Assembly (NCBI GenBank): GCA_949987705.1
Contig: OX465281.1
Location: 194,233,112-194,297,111, forward strand
Length of the DNA: 64,000 bases
Reading direction: 5' to 3'
Origin: Thereva unica
Lineage: Eukaryota > Arthropoda > Insecta > Diptera > Therevidae
This document shows, piece after piece, positions 49,114 to 62,310 of this stretch. A model generated the notes under the pieces. That model searched no databases. It saw nothing but the letters and a program-made list of their open reading frames with translations, and was not told the origin of the DNA. The translations under genes and the position numbers were made by a program. Each line of letters opens with the position of its first letter. The first letter of the stretch is position 1.

Positions 49114-52100
49114 GGGGTGAATAGGTTGTATGAGGAATTTTTCCTTTAGTCATATTTTTTTCGAACTTCGTATAAATACTACCTACACCATAAATAATGA
49201 AACAAAGCACACTTTGTAATTTCGAAGGTGAAAGTAGAAAGTTTCGTGGTGAAAGTAGCATATTCGAAATTGTATCTTGTCACCCACCCTAAGCCATCTT
49301 TCGCAGAATTCGTCTTTCTTTGTCTCTGATTTCCCTCAGCGCCTCCCTTGCCCAAAAAGAGGTCGTGCTCCCATAACCATGGTTCCCCGGTAGGACTGCC
49401 CTATAGCTTCATGAATATTACAATGCAATGCTAAGTAGATTAACTAACGTCGTTTGTGGTTCTGTATATACCACTCGTAGTTAATATGCATACAACACAA
49501 ATTGAATATCCAAAAAACGCGTAAAAAATATTCAACTGAAATATAATAAATTCTTAATTTATATTAAAAACATAAAAGTACGCTACATTTATATACACCA
49601 AAAAAGCAGCTGGAGTCCTCGTTATTAACTTAAAATGTAGCTGGAAGAAAAGTTATTGGTTTTAAAATCACGGAAATTCTTAACTTTCTCTCGTTAACCT
49701 AAGTGGTAATTAAATCTTTGTTATGTTAAGCTGTGTAATAAACTAAAATAGGGCATAAATACAAAATTGATCCTATCCCGGCCGCGGCGCGCCAGTACTT
49801 TTGTGTTAACAGCACTTTATATGTGTAGTTAAACCCAGCTCCATCCCCATTATAAAATCATCGTTTTATGGCCAAGCCATGAAAAATTTTATGTATCCCG
49901 AAAATTTCATTTTTCATAACACTAAAAGGGATACGCTGATACGTCTTTGGTTGAAGACTAAGAAAAAAAAAGGAAAGTAACGAAGAGTATCCTTCCCCCT
50001 TTTAGTACGTACCTAGATTCGGTTCCTGTTTCCTCTATTAACAGTTGTGTCTGCCTTCACAAAACTTGATAGAATTTTTATAGCTCGGAACATATTGGCG
50101 TCTCAAGGATAGAAGGGTGTCTTCCAATGAATGCCGGGTAGTTAACAAACACATAGGCGTATATTGTATATATCACGGCACACGCAGAAGAGAAGGTCTT
50201 TACACCCCTCCTTTATAGGGGGCAGACAACGCGTTTCGGGTCGGGTGGATCTCCACATGACAGGAAAAACCAACAAAGCCGTCGATCCTATTACTTCTGT
50301 CAAAGCATTCGATGATTTATTTTAGGCGAAAGACGGCAAATCACGCCATTAAACGCAGTCAACCGGCGAACATAAAAGTCTGATTTAGTCCATACATGCA
50401 AATATTTATGCAAACTTCTGGGGGGCGAGGAGGGGCCTGTCGGGATTCCTGAATCCTTTATAATAGAAGGTGGTGCAGGGAACAGCTGCGTGGGTAATGA
50501 ATTTCAAATATAAATTTCAGAAGGTTCTGCTGATTCCGCGCTATCTTAATTGTAGCACTGCCAGGCACAGTCGGTATCCTGGGGAGGTGTGTGGGTGGGG
50601 ATTTAACACAGGACGACGTAATTGGATTAAATTCAGAACGCGACTTTCATACCCAACTTGGGTGAAAAAATATACATTTTATTTTTAAGGTAGATAAGGC
50701 ACTTTCGAATATTTTATCCTTGGCGTTTTTTTTTAAACTCATGATTTTTTAACTGCTTTGGATTCTATAAATACAGATCAATACGAAGTGGAATTATGAT
50801 AGGAGGTATGAGGATTAAGGTGAAAAAAAACTTTATTTTTAGTTGAGGACACACTTTAGAACTCTCTCTATATAAACGTTATTGATATCAAATACTAAAT
50901 CATTTAGTTCAAATTGGGTTATTGTTCAGGAGCTTAAACTATAACCAAATATGGTGAAAAGATAAGAACAAATACCAATAGGGTCCTACTACTCCCAATG
51001 CAGCAAGCTAACGAAAGCAAAAAAAATATTCACTGGAAACGATGAGCTTGGCCATAACTTAAAAATATTGTCTTTACTTTTGCTGATTCTGTGTTAAAAA
51101 TATTCAGAAATTTGTTTAATGAATGCAATTTTAAAAGTGAACCTAATAGCGTCATCGATTTGGCAGCTCTAGCTGTGAGCGCGAGCGCATTACCTCTGGA
51201 GCTAAGCACGAGTATTTCGCTTCAGAACAAATTCGCTTTAACATGGAATTGCTCTGGTTCGATTTCGCTTGTTCTTGCATTCAATTTTGTGCTCTCTTCA
51301 AGATTTGTTGTGATTACCATTTACACATTTTTGGGTTCGGTTCGGTCGGGTTGGAATAGGGAATCCAAACCCGCAAGGACCCCCAACTGTTTCATGATGT
51401 AGCCCCCGGGAAGTGGGAATTCATATACGGATTGACAGAAACGAAACCGATTTAAAACTATTCTGACTGCTCGCGTGCGACTGTTTTTACCGGTCGGAAG
51501 CGATTTCAGTTGCGTGGTTGCATTTCATCTGGACTATACTTGACATTTTGCCACAGCCTCGTGACTTAAAATGTGGGCACAGAACATCGATTGATCCAAA
51601 ATAAGTTGTGATCGTGTGTAGACAAAGGTTTCATTTTGATTGCAAACTGGTTGTGCGCGTGGTTATTGTGAAGCTAGTTTCAATTGGGCTCTGTCGACTC
51701 ATGTGCGGAGGGTCTTAGACTCACAAAATATTTAAATTCGTTAGTTGAAGATATCTGCCTACTAAGCAATACAGCAATAACACAAAATCGTCTAAGTGTG
51801 TTTATGTGACTGTATCCGAACGTGATCAATTATTGAGTTTCCATGCAGAATTTACCCTGGGTTAACTTAGAGAAAACATCCATCGAAACGCGGCTTGAGA
51901 AGGTTTCGTAAAAACCAACGAAACGAAACATGCCGGATTAAGCTGGATTTCGCATAGTATGTGTTTCCTTAAATGTATTTACCAACGGAAACACGACGTA
52001 AAATGATTCATCTGTTCCTTCAACCCAGAATTGTCATGGGTCGGGTAAACTTGAAGGAAAAGCTTTCTGTAAACTCAACGAATACTCTACCTCGGTTCAT

Positions 52101-53094
52101 GGAAACAAAGTAAATGTCAAGTTACAATACGCCTACGACAGGGGATTTTCCACGTATATATGAGCGTACGAGGATTACCCGAGCGGCTAATTGTACTGTA
52201 CATCAAATGAACGTCAGTCAAACAAAGTATCATGCCAATTCTTACATCGCATAAACTCTGTTATAACGGAAATAAGAGTAATTTCTAAATTTAAATTTAT
52301 GCTACTATGTAAGAAAATTCCAGCGGAGTCGATTCCAGCGTAGTTTAGAATTGGCCTGAATACTTTGTTTGTACTGACTCAGTAGTTTGTTACGCTCTCA
52401 TTTCATATAATACTTCATAAATTCATCAACATAACTACTTAGAACAAATGGTAATGTTTTTTGTAGTCCCGAAAATCCCGTTGATTCGCGGGATTGTTGA
52501 CAAATGACAAATCGATGACACGACCCTGAAAGGGAATGTTAAATCGATTACGCGATGTGCTCTAAATGCACTTTTCGAGCAAAAAGGGCAGCAAATCGAT
52601 GACGTTATAAGTTTACTGCATACCGAGAAGTGCCGGATTAAGGATCTGAAGGCCCCTAGACTGAACCTGTGGTGCGCATAGCCGGTAGATTATGTGGGTA
52701 CGGTGAGCAGCAGTACCCACACGGAAAATTCTGGATTCATAATTCCCGCTATGCCGCACGCGACGTCTTTCGCTATGGTCCTATATGCGCAGCACGAGCG
52801 AAGGACACTTAAGCTGGAGATAGATGTACGTTGGTGGCTGTGGTGATTGATATAATAGCAATGCTTACATTCAAATGCAAACTGACATAGCAAGAGTTGA
52901 TTCCCTTCCAACTTTTCCTCATTCTTTCACCATATTCGCAAATACCCAAACACAAGCACATACCACACACCTGCACTCGTCACTTAGATTTTTTGGTTAT
53001 TTGTAAAAGACTAAAAAAAACCAAACACGCAACTGTTTAACCGAAAATTCGCCGCAAGCACCGCAGGCACTGTGCGCACGCACGAATCTGTTTC
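49114..53094. other. 4-kb stretch without recognised gene
   Basis: No coding block with known motifs. The open frame 51091-51402 (+) is low in bias and unrecognised. 51440-51720 is less AT-rich and could include an untranslated exon, without proof. The phrase TGCCGGATTAAG occurs near 51930 and 52632. Short simple repeats only. Confidence 0.4.
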
Positions 53095-53099
53095 CAACT

Positions 53100-53385
53100 T
53101 TAGTCTGTTAGCCATTTTCTGCTGTTAGCCCTCTTTACTGCTGCTGCCCATACTGGTACAGCGTAAAGATAGACTGAGCTACCACCTGAGCTGAGCTACC
53201 ACCTTTGTCAACAGGAGGCGACGGATCAGTTTGGACCCCTACGTTGGGCATAATTCTTGCATATGCCGCACAAATAGCGGAAGCTTTATCCGCCATGCCC
53301 TCCAATTGTGTTTTAAAATTAATCTTGTTAAGGTCGATCATCACTCCCAGGTACCTTAAGGCAAGCTTTGAGTGATTGATCTGTT
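53100..53385 (-). pseudogene. R1-like LINE relic (post-RT region)
   Basis: Minus-strand reading LALRYLGVMIDLNKINFKTQ, LEGMADKASAICAAYARIMP, NVGVQ and VVAQSIFTLYQYG fits the R1-clade block RYLGVMID...FK.H...KA...ARIMPN.GGP...VV.SI.LY. A 12-nt duplication (TGAGCTACCACC, about 53178-53202) lies inside. Truncated on both sides. Confidence 0.75.
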
Positions 53386-53410
53386 CTCATACCTTGATTT
53401 CAACCGTCGT

Positions 53411-53482
53411 TGTCCGGTGGAGGACAACTGTTTCCGCGCGATGCCCCATGAGGGATTAAAGGAGCACAAAGTAAGTAAATAC
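53411..53482 (+). pseudogene. LINE-B 3' end fragment, copy 4
   Basis: TCCGGTGGAGGACAACTGTT TCCG and CCCCATGAGGGATTAAAGGA GCACAAAG match the last 60 bp of LINE-B. The tail is AAGTAAGTAAATA, another simple-repeat tail. Confidence 0.8.
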
Positions 53483-55879
53483 ATAAAACTGGCCCGACTA
53501 TGTAGACTTTGACGTGTTAAACAAAACTAGGAAAAAAGAATGGCAGTTGGGATTTTTAATGGTAAACCAACAATAAAAATATTGGTCGAGCCAAGAAGTA
53601 GTTGGATGGTAGAAGTAGGCCAGTAGGAATAATAAATCATCGTATAAAGAATTGGAGGTAACCAACAAACGCCTGTAAGAAAACACTGCGAGAGGCCTTA
53701 GTACGAGAACGACTGTAACGCCATTTAAGAAGAAGTGATATCAAATGTAGATTATATGCCGTTATATGATTATATATGTACGCAAAACAACAAATTTGAG
53801 TCAATTTCCAAATCTTTTTTTTTTTATTTCCAAATCTGCTACATAATATTACCACACGATTGGACGAAAGTCCATATCTCCAAGCATTAAGAAAAAACCA
53901 TTGAAAGTCTTATGATACCCTTAAGGCATCTAGATTGTAAAAATGGCAGTTGTAAACCAAGCAAATCTCTAAGAATGCCAAAGGCACATATATTAAATCA
54001 CAGACTACTTTTATGCAGAGCGAGATATATGTATGTTTAAATTCCCCAACCCCACATTTGGATATTAGTTTACTCTGCGATAAGATGAATAACTAACGTC
54101 GTTCAATTTGATGATGCCTGCTGGGGTCCATTACATACGGAGTTCTGACAATCCACTAAAATCCATTGTTATGAAAGCGATACAAAATTCCCAATCTTAA
54201 TCCAAAAGCAAAAAAAAACCATCCGATTTCATTATTCTCGTCGTCCATAAAATTCTTTAAAAGGCTCTAAAACTCTCGATTAATCCTTTTTGAATCGGAA
54301 GCCTGCAAGCATTACAGATTACAGTCCTTAAATTCGGTCGATTTTATCGCTTGGGCCTTCTTCTCCTTCAGCAGGACAAAAATTTTGTTTCTGCTGAACG
54401 AGAAAATCATTTGTTAAACACATGTGCATACAAACAATGGATCTAAGATATAATAAAAGCAAACATCTATATACATATATCCTTATACATATATCCTGCG
54501 AGGATGACTCGGATAACCTTCAGCAGAGCAATTCGTTTGATTGTGCTCGTACAAGAAAATCGTGCTTCAGTAGAAATCCGAAATCGGTTATGCAGTAAAA
54601 AGATCGTAAATTGGTTTACGGCGGTAGTATCTTCTCGCAATATCTAGATAGTCAGCTCTTCCGATGGGATCCGAACGTATTGAATTTCTGTATCGCACTG
54701 CAAGAATCGATTTGCATAAGATGCATTAGGTTAAGGATATATAATGGATCAATCTCAAAGTGTGCAGATGCTTTCCTCTGCGTTTTTAGTTATATCCGTT
54801 CATTTTTTTGTAAGGTAAGAAGATGGAAGCTTCCTTAGGATGGCGGAGAGCACCTGGCATTGACCTTAATACTCTTCCGGAGGATGTCATTGATAGAAAA
54901 CTTAAATCTTATTTGGATTTATTCCAATAAGATGTCAATCAAAAGCTGCTATAAGGTGACATTTCTTCCTCCAAGAGTCTTAGTGAATTTGCATTATGGA
55001 GAAGGGATTCTGCACTAAGAACGGCGAATTGTGAGAGTTCGTTCTCCTTTCATCTCGATTTTGATAAAATTTTATTTATCGTATATTTTGTCTACGAAAC
55101 GAGAACGACTTCTTATCATTTCGCTATAAAGAAAATATGAAGAAAAAATTTTGTATTGTTATCAATCATCACAACTCGACTGCAACTCGATCTGAAAATT
55201 CTTTAATAAAGAATTTTTTAATAAAAACAAAAACCTACAAAAAATATTTTCTGTTGTTGAAATCTGACTTCAATTTTTATGAAAACTGCTTGCAACGTTG
55301 GAATTTGAAGGTCAGCAAAGAAATACGAACAAAGACTTTTCACTATGAAAAATCTCACGTATTAACTTCCTCAAGACGGTTGAAGACAATATTGTTATGC
55401 AATCTTAAGATGTAGCCCAATTTTCTTATCGTGTTTTATCTCAACTTGTTAGCTAGAAAATTAGTAGTACAGTGGCAATTTTGTGGTTTCGATTGTTTGG
55501 AAGTTTAAATTTTTGTGATTTGTGATTTAAAGAAATTTGTGAGTTTTAATACTTTATTAAATTAGTTATCAATTTACATAAATTTAATGTTTTTCACGCT
55601 GATAAAAAAAAAACATAATTTATATTTTCGTTTTGGAAAACATATTTAGACGAATTTAGCTCGAGTCTTTTGTTGTGTTAATGAATTTGTATTTCGATCG
55701 TTTAAAATTTACTGCCTGCACTACTTTAACAAAATTTAAGCAATCAGTGTAAATTACTCAAGAAGGACATTTGAGCAATCTTTCACAGTTTTTTTTATTT
55801 CCAATCAGCTGTTTCCAATTGACCCTGATTCCAACTACACCTGACTAGGAAAATGGGGTCTGGTAGTTTCCTTCCCTGA
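53483..55879. other. 2.4-kb AT-rich stretch without recognised gene
   Basis: Simple AT repeats (ATATACATATATCC at about 54470-54495, a T-run near 53818) and no open frame with motifs. The frame at 55137-55415 is Lys/Asn-rich and probably chance. Confidence 0.4.
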
Positions 55880-56065
55880 GCATAGGTATATAGGAATTGA
55901 TATTTTTCCGGTTGTGATTTGGTCGATGACTCCGTAGTTTACTGTTATTATCTTCAAGGTTTTTACCCTAGATGACGTTGACATCTAGATAGACAACACA
56001 TTCGAAGCCGTGCAGGTCTCTGAGGACATAATTCATGAGCCGTTGGATCGTAGCCGTATCAAAGA
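55880..56065 (-). pseudogene. Gypsy-type RT relic
   Basis: Minus-strand TATIQRLMNYVLRDLHGFEC, VVYLDVNVI and KNLEDNNSKLRSH correspond to the Ty3/Gypsy RT block (A.FQRLM..VL..L.G..C.VYLDDI.V....E.H...L). The catalytic YLDD is YLDV here. About 60 residues remain; no LTRs were found nearby. Confidence 0.65.
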
Positions 56066-56625
56066 ATTACCATGGGGAAGCTTACGAAGGGAACGCTTGC
56101 AGAAAATTATTGCGAAGATCAGATCAATCGTTTGATAAACTTGTTTCCACCAGTTTCGAAACTCCATAAATGTATATTTAATACTTGCCAGTAAATACGT
56201 TGATGAATTCAAAAGGATATCTCTTTCTACTTAAATATCCGATACTTTAAAATTCCACGCTGTTACAAATTATTTAATTGAATGTTTAAATTGGTTGAAA
56301 AATCTGGCCTTGGTGTCTGGTCGCCATAAGCTGGTGAACCCGCTCCTCGAGAATTTTTGATGTACTGAAAAAGAAGGTACCACATTAATCTGCTAGATGA
56401 CCCCAGTTACTTGGATGGTTTACATAAAACAGTGGTTGAATTTATAAAGATTATCTTTGTTAGTTATAAAAAAACATATATGAATGTACGTACAATCAAA
56501 ATTTATTAATTTGTTTTATGTATTTTTTACATTCACTGCATTAGGTGTCATATTATGCAGGGTTTGAAAGCAAAGTAAACTTAAAGCAAAGGACACAATT
56601 TTAAACTTACTTTGCTGTAGACTGT
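56066..56625. other. Unassigned AT-rich sequence
   Basis: No coding pattern or repeat recognised. Confidence 0.4.
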
Positions 56626-56629
56626 GAAA

Positions 56630-57060
56630 GCTTGTGGTTTATTTTGCTGCGTATGCTGTTGTGTTCAAAGACTTAAGACCTTTCAAAAGATTTAGAGCTT
56701 GTTTTAAGGAAATGTATTGGTCTAAGGTCGGTAAAGGTGAGCACACCAGAATGAGGTTTGGGGATCGGACGACGGCTACCTTCCAGTCCTGTGGGAAGCG
56801 TGCGGTGGCCACGATCCTATTTAGCATGTTCGTGTTTCCACTATGCCAACAAGCTGGTGAGTTGGGCAGCATTCTGTATGTGATACCGTCTGTGCCTGGT
56901 GTGGAGCCCCTAAAAGAGTTTAGGGTGTATGTGACCTCTCTAGGAGTAATGTTTGTTGTGAGAATCTTAAGCGATTCTTAAAAAATGTGGAACGCTTCAC
57001 GTTTTTGTGTGTCATCCTTGGGTAAGGACCGTGCTAATTTCTTTGTATCGTTCCAATTTT
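56630..57060 (-). pseudogene. LINE relic, RT N-terminal region (I/Jockey-like)
   Basis: Minus-strand ITPREVTYTLNSFRGSTPGT DGITYRMLP and ATARFPQDWKVAVVR, then after a frameshift PHSGVLTFTDLRPIHFL and KTSSKSFERS. These match the fingers block (APG.DGI.Y.ML ... FP..WK.A.V..IPKP...DLRPI..L...SK.FER). The plus-strand frame 56634-56981 is its shadow. Confidence 0.7.
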
Positions 57061-57084
57061 AGTGTATGTTCTGGCGAAGGAAGA

Positions 57085-57134
57085 ACAGAGCCTTTATTTT
57101 CTTCATAACATCTATATCGCGATAGCGTTCGTAG
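57085..57134 (-). pseudogene. LINE-E relic, right of the hAT insertion point on the minus strand
   Basis: Minus-strand YERYRDIDVMKKIKALFFL continues the reading from 59804-60005 once the hAT and one target duplication copy are removed. It is the post-RT region of an RTE/Jockey-like LINE. Confidence 0.6.
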
Positions 57135-59811
57135 CAGCGTTACCAGACGTCCCGATTTAACCGGGACGTCCCGATTTTCAGTCCAAAATCAAATGTGTCG
57201 CGGGGGACAGACTTAGCCCCGCTTTTCGGAGATTACTCAATCTATTTTGTTGTTGCGGTAGTTTGTATACATTTCAAGCGGCCATAAACTATGAACATGT
57301 GATTGCCTGTTTTCTTTTAGATCTAGATGTGTACCTTGAATTGCTCGAATCCATATACATGTACGCTATGTTCTGTTCTTTAACTTCTCTGTTCTAGGGC
57401 GCAACATATTCTTTTTCACTCTTTCGCTATTAATCATTCGTTTTTTTCTATTTATTTCTTGATTCACGCACGATTACGATTAATTTAGGTTCCTAAGCAT
57501 TTCTTTGTTTGTTTTATTTGAATGCGTAAGCACTGAGCAGTTAATTGTGTAATTTAGTTACATTAAAGTAAGTTTTTCTTCCGGGTTTTTTCTTAACATA
57601 CTGGAGTTAATTAAAGTATAACTATTAGAATTGTTCAAAAATGAATAAAGAAGCCAATAGTGTTGTTTCGGATAGCTCGGAGTCGGAAAATATCACACCC
57701 TAGAAGAAAACCAAACTAATAAAACATCTCCTAAAGAAATGCAATACAAATTGGGAAAATGATTAGAATTGGCTGTGTACTGCGGAGTCGAGTGAGCATA
57801 ATGCTTATTGCAGACTGTGTAAAAAAGAGTTAAGTATTGCTCATGGTGGTATAAATGATGTAGTGAAGCGTTCAAAAACAATTACTCACTCGAAGATCGC
57901 GAGTTCTCGCGCTGCAAGGAATATAACCAGCTATTTCCAGGCTCCAGGGACTTCCACTTCTCACCGCGATCTCGACGATATTATGTATAAAACGTCAGCT
58001 GCGGAAATTAATTCGATATATCCACTGTTAAACATTCGTTAAGCTACAATAGTATGGACTGTTTTCAAAAGTTATTACCCTTTATGTACGCTGATTCCAA
58101 GATAGCTAAGAATGTGAAATGTGGCAGGACAAAGAGTGAAGCAATAGTTTGTGAAGTATTGGCAAAAGAAGCTTTGAAGGATGTATTAAAAAATTTAAAA
58201 GAAGGTTTATTTTTTTCAATTTCTACCGATGCCAGTAATAAGGGAAACCGGAAAATGTTTTCGATATGTGTGCGATATTTCAGTTATGACAAAGGCATAC
58301 AAAACAAATTAATAGATTTTGTGGAGAGTAATAGTGAAACAGCTGACCAAATAACGAAGGTGCTTTGTGAAACATTGGATAAACATCACCTAAAATTATC
58401 GCAAGTAACTTCATATGGCGCTGACAATGCAAATGTTGACTTTGGATTAAATCATTCTGTTTACACGAATCTTTTGGGCAAGAATGAAAAAATATTAAAA
58501 GCTAGCTGTTCAGTTCACATCTTGCATAACATGGGCAAATTTGCATGCGATAGATTATAGATCGATGTAGAAGCTATCATTTTAAAAATCTACGGCCATT
58601 TCTCATATTCAGCTAAACGTCGTGCGGAATTCATGGAAATATGGAAACTACGGATATGGAATGGGTCGAATTATTGCGTCATGTTCATACAAGATTTCTG
58701 TCTCTCTGTCCTACTGTTGAGAGAGTAATCAAGGTTTGGCCTGCTTTGAAATGTTACTTTGATAAGCCAGGATTTTATGCGAAAGCCATTGAAAAATTTT
58801 TTCACTCGGAAGAAGAGGAGACAAAAACTCTAGTCTACTTGCATTTCGTTCATAATGTGATGAGTGCTTTTGGTACATTAATGAAAGAGTCTCAGGGAAA
58901 TGCTATTACCATAACAGAAATGCATGAGTTATTATGCCACTTCCGGTCAAGGTTGATTCAAAGGAAAAAGGAATTGTTTTTTCGGCTACCAGACCAAACA
59001 GACTTTAAATAAATTGGTTGAATCTGAAAAGGCCCAAGTCGTCGAAGACTTCAACAATTTTTACATAAATTGTCAAATGTATATAGACAAACGTTATAAT
59101 TTTTCAAATGAAAATATTTTCTCTAAACTAGAATTCATAAATCTGAAAAATGAAGTTACTTTTGAAATAGTTGAGAATGCTGTATCTTTATTAAACCTAA
59201 CTGGAGATATTTCAGTAGACAACTTATAAGAAGAATTTAACTTGTTGAAATCATCCTTGGACGTAGTATTGGGAAATTGTAAAGACGCCACTGCACAGAA
59301 ATGGCATCAGCTCTTTAAAATTTTTTCCAAAAAATGATACCAAGAATATGTTTAAACTAGTTTCTTTCATATTAAGTGTCCCAACTTCAAATTGCTTTTC
59401 CGAACGCGTTTTTTCTCAAATGAATATAAAATGGTCAGATGCCAGAAATAAATGCTCCGTAAATTTAATGAAATCAGAATTACTCATCCAATTCAATCTG
59501 GAGCTATCCTGTGCGGAGTTCTTTAACTATATTAAAGAGAAAAAGGAAATATTAAAAGAAGTTAAATCTTCAGAGAAATATAAATAAGTAATTCGTAAAG
59601 TAATCTATTACTTATTTATATTTATCTGAAGATCATTTGCTATGGCTATCTGTCATCATTGCAAAATTAATTTGAAAGATAAATTATAAAAAATTACTGA
59701 TTACGTTTTTTATTATGTCCCGCTTTCGACAAAAAAATCCCGCTTTTTTGCTTAAAAATTTTCAAAATCCCGCTTTTTCCCGAATAAAAATCTGGGAACA
59801 CTGGTTCGTAG
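57127..59811 (+). mobile_element. hAT transposon, 2669 bp, with perfect 8-bp target duplication
   Basis: GTTCGTAG at 57127-57134 and again at 59804-59811 flanks the element 57135-59803. The ends are CAGCGTTACCAGACGTCCCG at left and, reversed, CAGTGTTCCCAGATTTTTAT at right. Subterminal CCCGATTT...CGGGACGTCCCG at left and three GCGGGAT/CCCGCTTTT repeats at right are likely transposase sites. The transposase inside is degenerate. It inserted into a LINE-E relic. Confidence 0.93.
57644..59587 (+). pseudogene. hAT transposase, degenerate
   Basis: It opens at ATG near 57641 with MNKEANSVVSDSSESEN and an early stop (TAG about 57702). A BED-like finger remnant follows: AYCRLCKKELSIAHGGINDV. After a shift, VKHSLSYNSMDCFQKLLP, KCGRTKSEAIVCEVLAKEAL, LFFSISTDASNKGNRKMF with a catalytic-region Asp, SYGADNANV, and CSVHILHNMGKFACDRL then stop at 58558. 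Next come TDMEWVELLRHVHTRFLSLC and VERVIKVWPALKCYF, and further stops at 59010 and 59227. The C-terminal block is ILSVPTSNCFSERVFSQMNI KWSDARNKCSV. It is colinear with a single hAT transposase cut by at least four stops or shifts. Confidence 0.85.
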
Positions 59812-60005
59812 ACCTCATCCAAACAATCCTCCGAAGTATTTTCCTCTTCAACACGGCTAAGAGGTTTGAATGCTTTTTGGTAAGCACCCACGTTTCAGAT
59901 GCCTATGTGAGAACAGGTAAGCCCATCATCTTATATAGTAAAAGTTTAGCCGTAATGGTTAGATGCTTGGATTTAAAGAGCCTTGACAGACTATAGTAGG
60001 CTTTG
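59804..60005 (-). pseudogene. LINE-E relic, part before the hAT insertion
   Basis: Minus-strand ANKAYYSLSRLFKSKHLTIT, AKLLLYKMMGLPVLT, ASETWVLTKKHSNLLAVLKR KILRRI and EENTSEDCLDEVYE match the RT-to-end region of RTE/Jockey-like LINEs (AN.AYY.LS..L.S ... LYK...RPVLTY.SETW.LTK). One stop follows PVLT. It continues at 57134 downward. Confidence 0.75.
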
Positions 60006-62138
60006 TTGGCAGTATAAAAATCACCTTGAATTTTTGTTTTTACACATGGCAAGGAGGTGTAAAATCATTACCTTAGACTAAATTTTGTTTGTGATAATCT
60101 AATACTGGTTGATATTTGTTATAAAATTACAATTAAGGGTAAACTTCGTTGATATATATGGTGTTCTATTCGGTTTTCGTTCGGATTCGGTTTTAATGTG
60201 ACATATGCCGCAGCTAATCAAATTGCTTGAGTTCCATTTGGCAAGAAAAAACCAGGACCAGGAAAAACCTAATCGTATTTCGCTGGCCTAACTCCTCGAG
60301 GCATTTTGTCCAGGTTCGTAATAAATTTATTTTACAGGTGAGGTTATTAACCTCACGCAAACCTTGCTTAAGAATGGCGAGCTCAAACACAATTGCCTTT
60401 CCGCTTTTTTCGGAAAACTATCAATGGCCACCGCTTTGAGATTATGATCGTATTTGGCAGCACGTGTATATTCTCATTTACTACCTGAAGTCCAATCGGT
60501 AGAAGTAAATACCTTTGGTATTTTTTAGGTAATCGTCACATGCAATCTGGTCATGACGGCAGTTCGCCTCTTGTATTCGATGTCATAGTCGTAACCTGCC
60601 AAAGTATCGCGCAGCCCTTTGGTCTATGTGCAACTAATATTGCAGTGTAATACAAACCACCCTTCTGTTTGTCATCCTTTTTACTAAGCGTGCAAACATA
60701 AGTTATATTTCGATAGTCCGAGGGTTTTTCTGGATGGATGCTCATTTTGGTTTATTGAAATATAATGTTCTGCTTCCGCACAATCTTTCCGTTTGAAATT
60801 CTATTAATCTATATCCATACATGTCATATTAGCTTAAAATTCACTTATGTCTCTTTAAATACAAATACTCACCCTGAAAGTCCCATTTAATACGGGAAAA
60901 GAGACCTAAATTATCATATAAGAATCATTAAGCATCTTTAAGTTTATCTCATCTCTAGAATTTTCCTATCAAGAAATAGTTTAGCCTTTCGATTGGCGCT
61001 TTTGACTTTATTCGTAGCTCCTCCATCAGGGCACCATGAATAATTCATGCTGGCCTCATCTTTTCCTGAAAACGCAGTAAATCAAAACGCAAGAATAAGA
61101 AACTAGGAATAAGGAAGTGAAAGAGGCAAGACAGAACTATGGCACAGACTGTGCAGAAAGAATTCAATTACCGCAGGAGGGGATAGGGCGATATCCTTTA
61201 TGTCAAATGGGGGCTGCACGCACTGCTGCCGCAGCTCCCAGCATTGACGATAGGGTACGAAACGAAAGTGCCTGTAGCAGAATCCATTTGAAGAAACCCA
61301 GAACAGAATGAGTCAACGAAGGAATCGGGAAATTGCTCCGCATCCTAAGGACTTTGAAGTTGATTTAGGACTCTCCCTTACCCCCTCCCATCCCCCTTTA
61401 TTCAAACTCCGACAATCTTATGCATTGAATTGGAAAGGACTCTCACATATGCCGCGGTATGCTAAAAGATAGTGGGCGTACTTGTTTCGAGTAGTTACAT
61501 GTTTATATAAGGACATGAATATATAAGTGCCAGGATAAACAACGATATCATATCAAAATGACTCACAACACAAACCGAGGGGGAATTGGAATACTTGCTT
61601 TTCGCTTTTCTTTAACTACCCATATTCTGTACCGAAGGGGGCGGAGTGCCGGTTAAGGATACAAGAGGGTGGAATCGTCGTTTTTCGTCTATCAGTTGGG
61701 ACCACGTGTTTACGTTTGTTATTATTCCGTTTGGAATTCTGTTATTTTTTCATTTTAGATTTGAGCCTGTGTGTTTTTCCTGGTTTCATAAATTGGGGGT
61801 TTAATATGCTTTCGTTCACGATAATTGCAATAACAGCTTTAAAAAACAGGGGTTGGTTTCCTTCAAGAATTCTGGAGAAGGCTGCATAGCTAAATGTAGT
61901 TAGTGGCTCAACAAAAAATAGGAGAATGAAATTGTTTGCTATTGTTAAGGCTTGAAAATAAGCAAACACAATGTGATTGAGGAATATAGATGTTGTGAAA
62001 CTGCCATCATTAAAAATAGAGGAAATTATCAGGCATTTATTGAAGGGGACTCGATTGCCAAATTTCCATTATCCATGGACGACTGTCAAACATTTCAATT
62101 AACTGATTTTTAGCTTTTTCAAAAAAAAAAGCTTATAC
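60006..62138. other. 2.1-kb stretch without recognised gene
   Basis: Open frames at 60227-60439, 60551-60745 and 61117-61311 are short and motif-free. No transposon end or repeat was recognised. Confidence 0.4.
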
Positions 62139-62144
62139 AGAGGC

Positions 62145-62203
62145 TCTGTCCGTCTGTCCGTCTGTCCGTCTGTCCGTCTGTCCGTCTGTCCGTCTGTCCG
62201 TCT
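62145..62203 (+). repeat. (CTGTCCGT)n microsatellite
   Basis: Seven near-perfect 8-bp repeats CTGTCCGT. Its flanks differ from the (CTGT)n Helitron tract at 29008. Confidence 0.95.
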
Positions 62204-62310
62204 GAAGCCTACTTTCATCTCTGAAAGTACTGCAGATACAGACTTGGGAAATATCTCAAAATGTAGCTCTTGGTCAAAAGACCAAAAACTGAGAAAATGG
62301 TCTGGAAATT

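Noticed and set aside
49790..49802. GGCCGCGGCGCGCC as cloning-vector remnant
   Set aside because: Isolated GC-rich word in native-looking AT-rich DNA with no further vector sequence.
60551..60745. Minus-strand frame as another transposon protein
   Set aside because: No conserved motif could be matched; left as unassigned.
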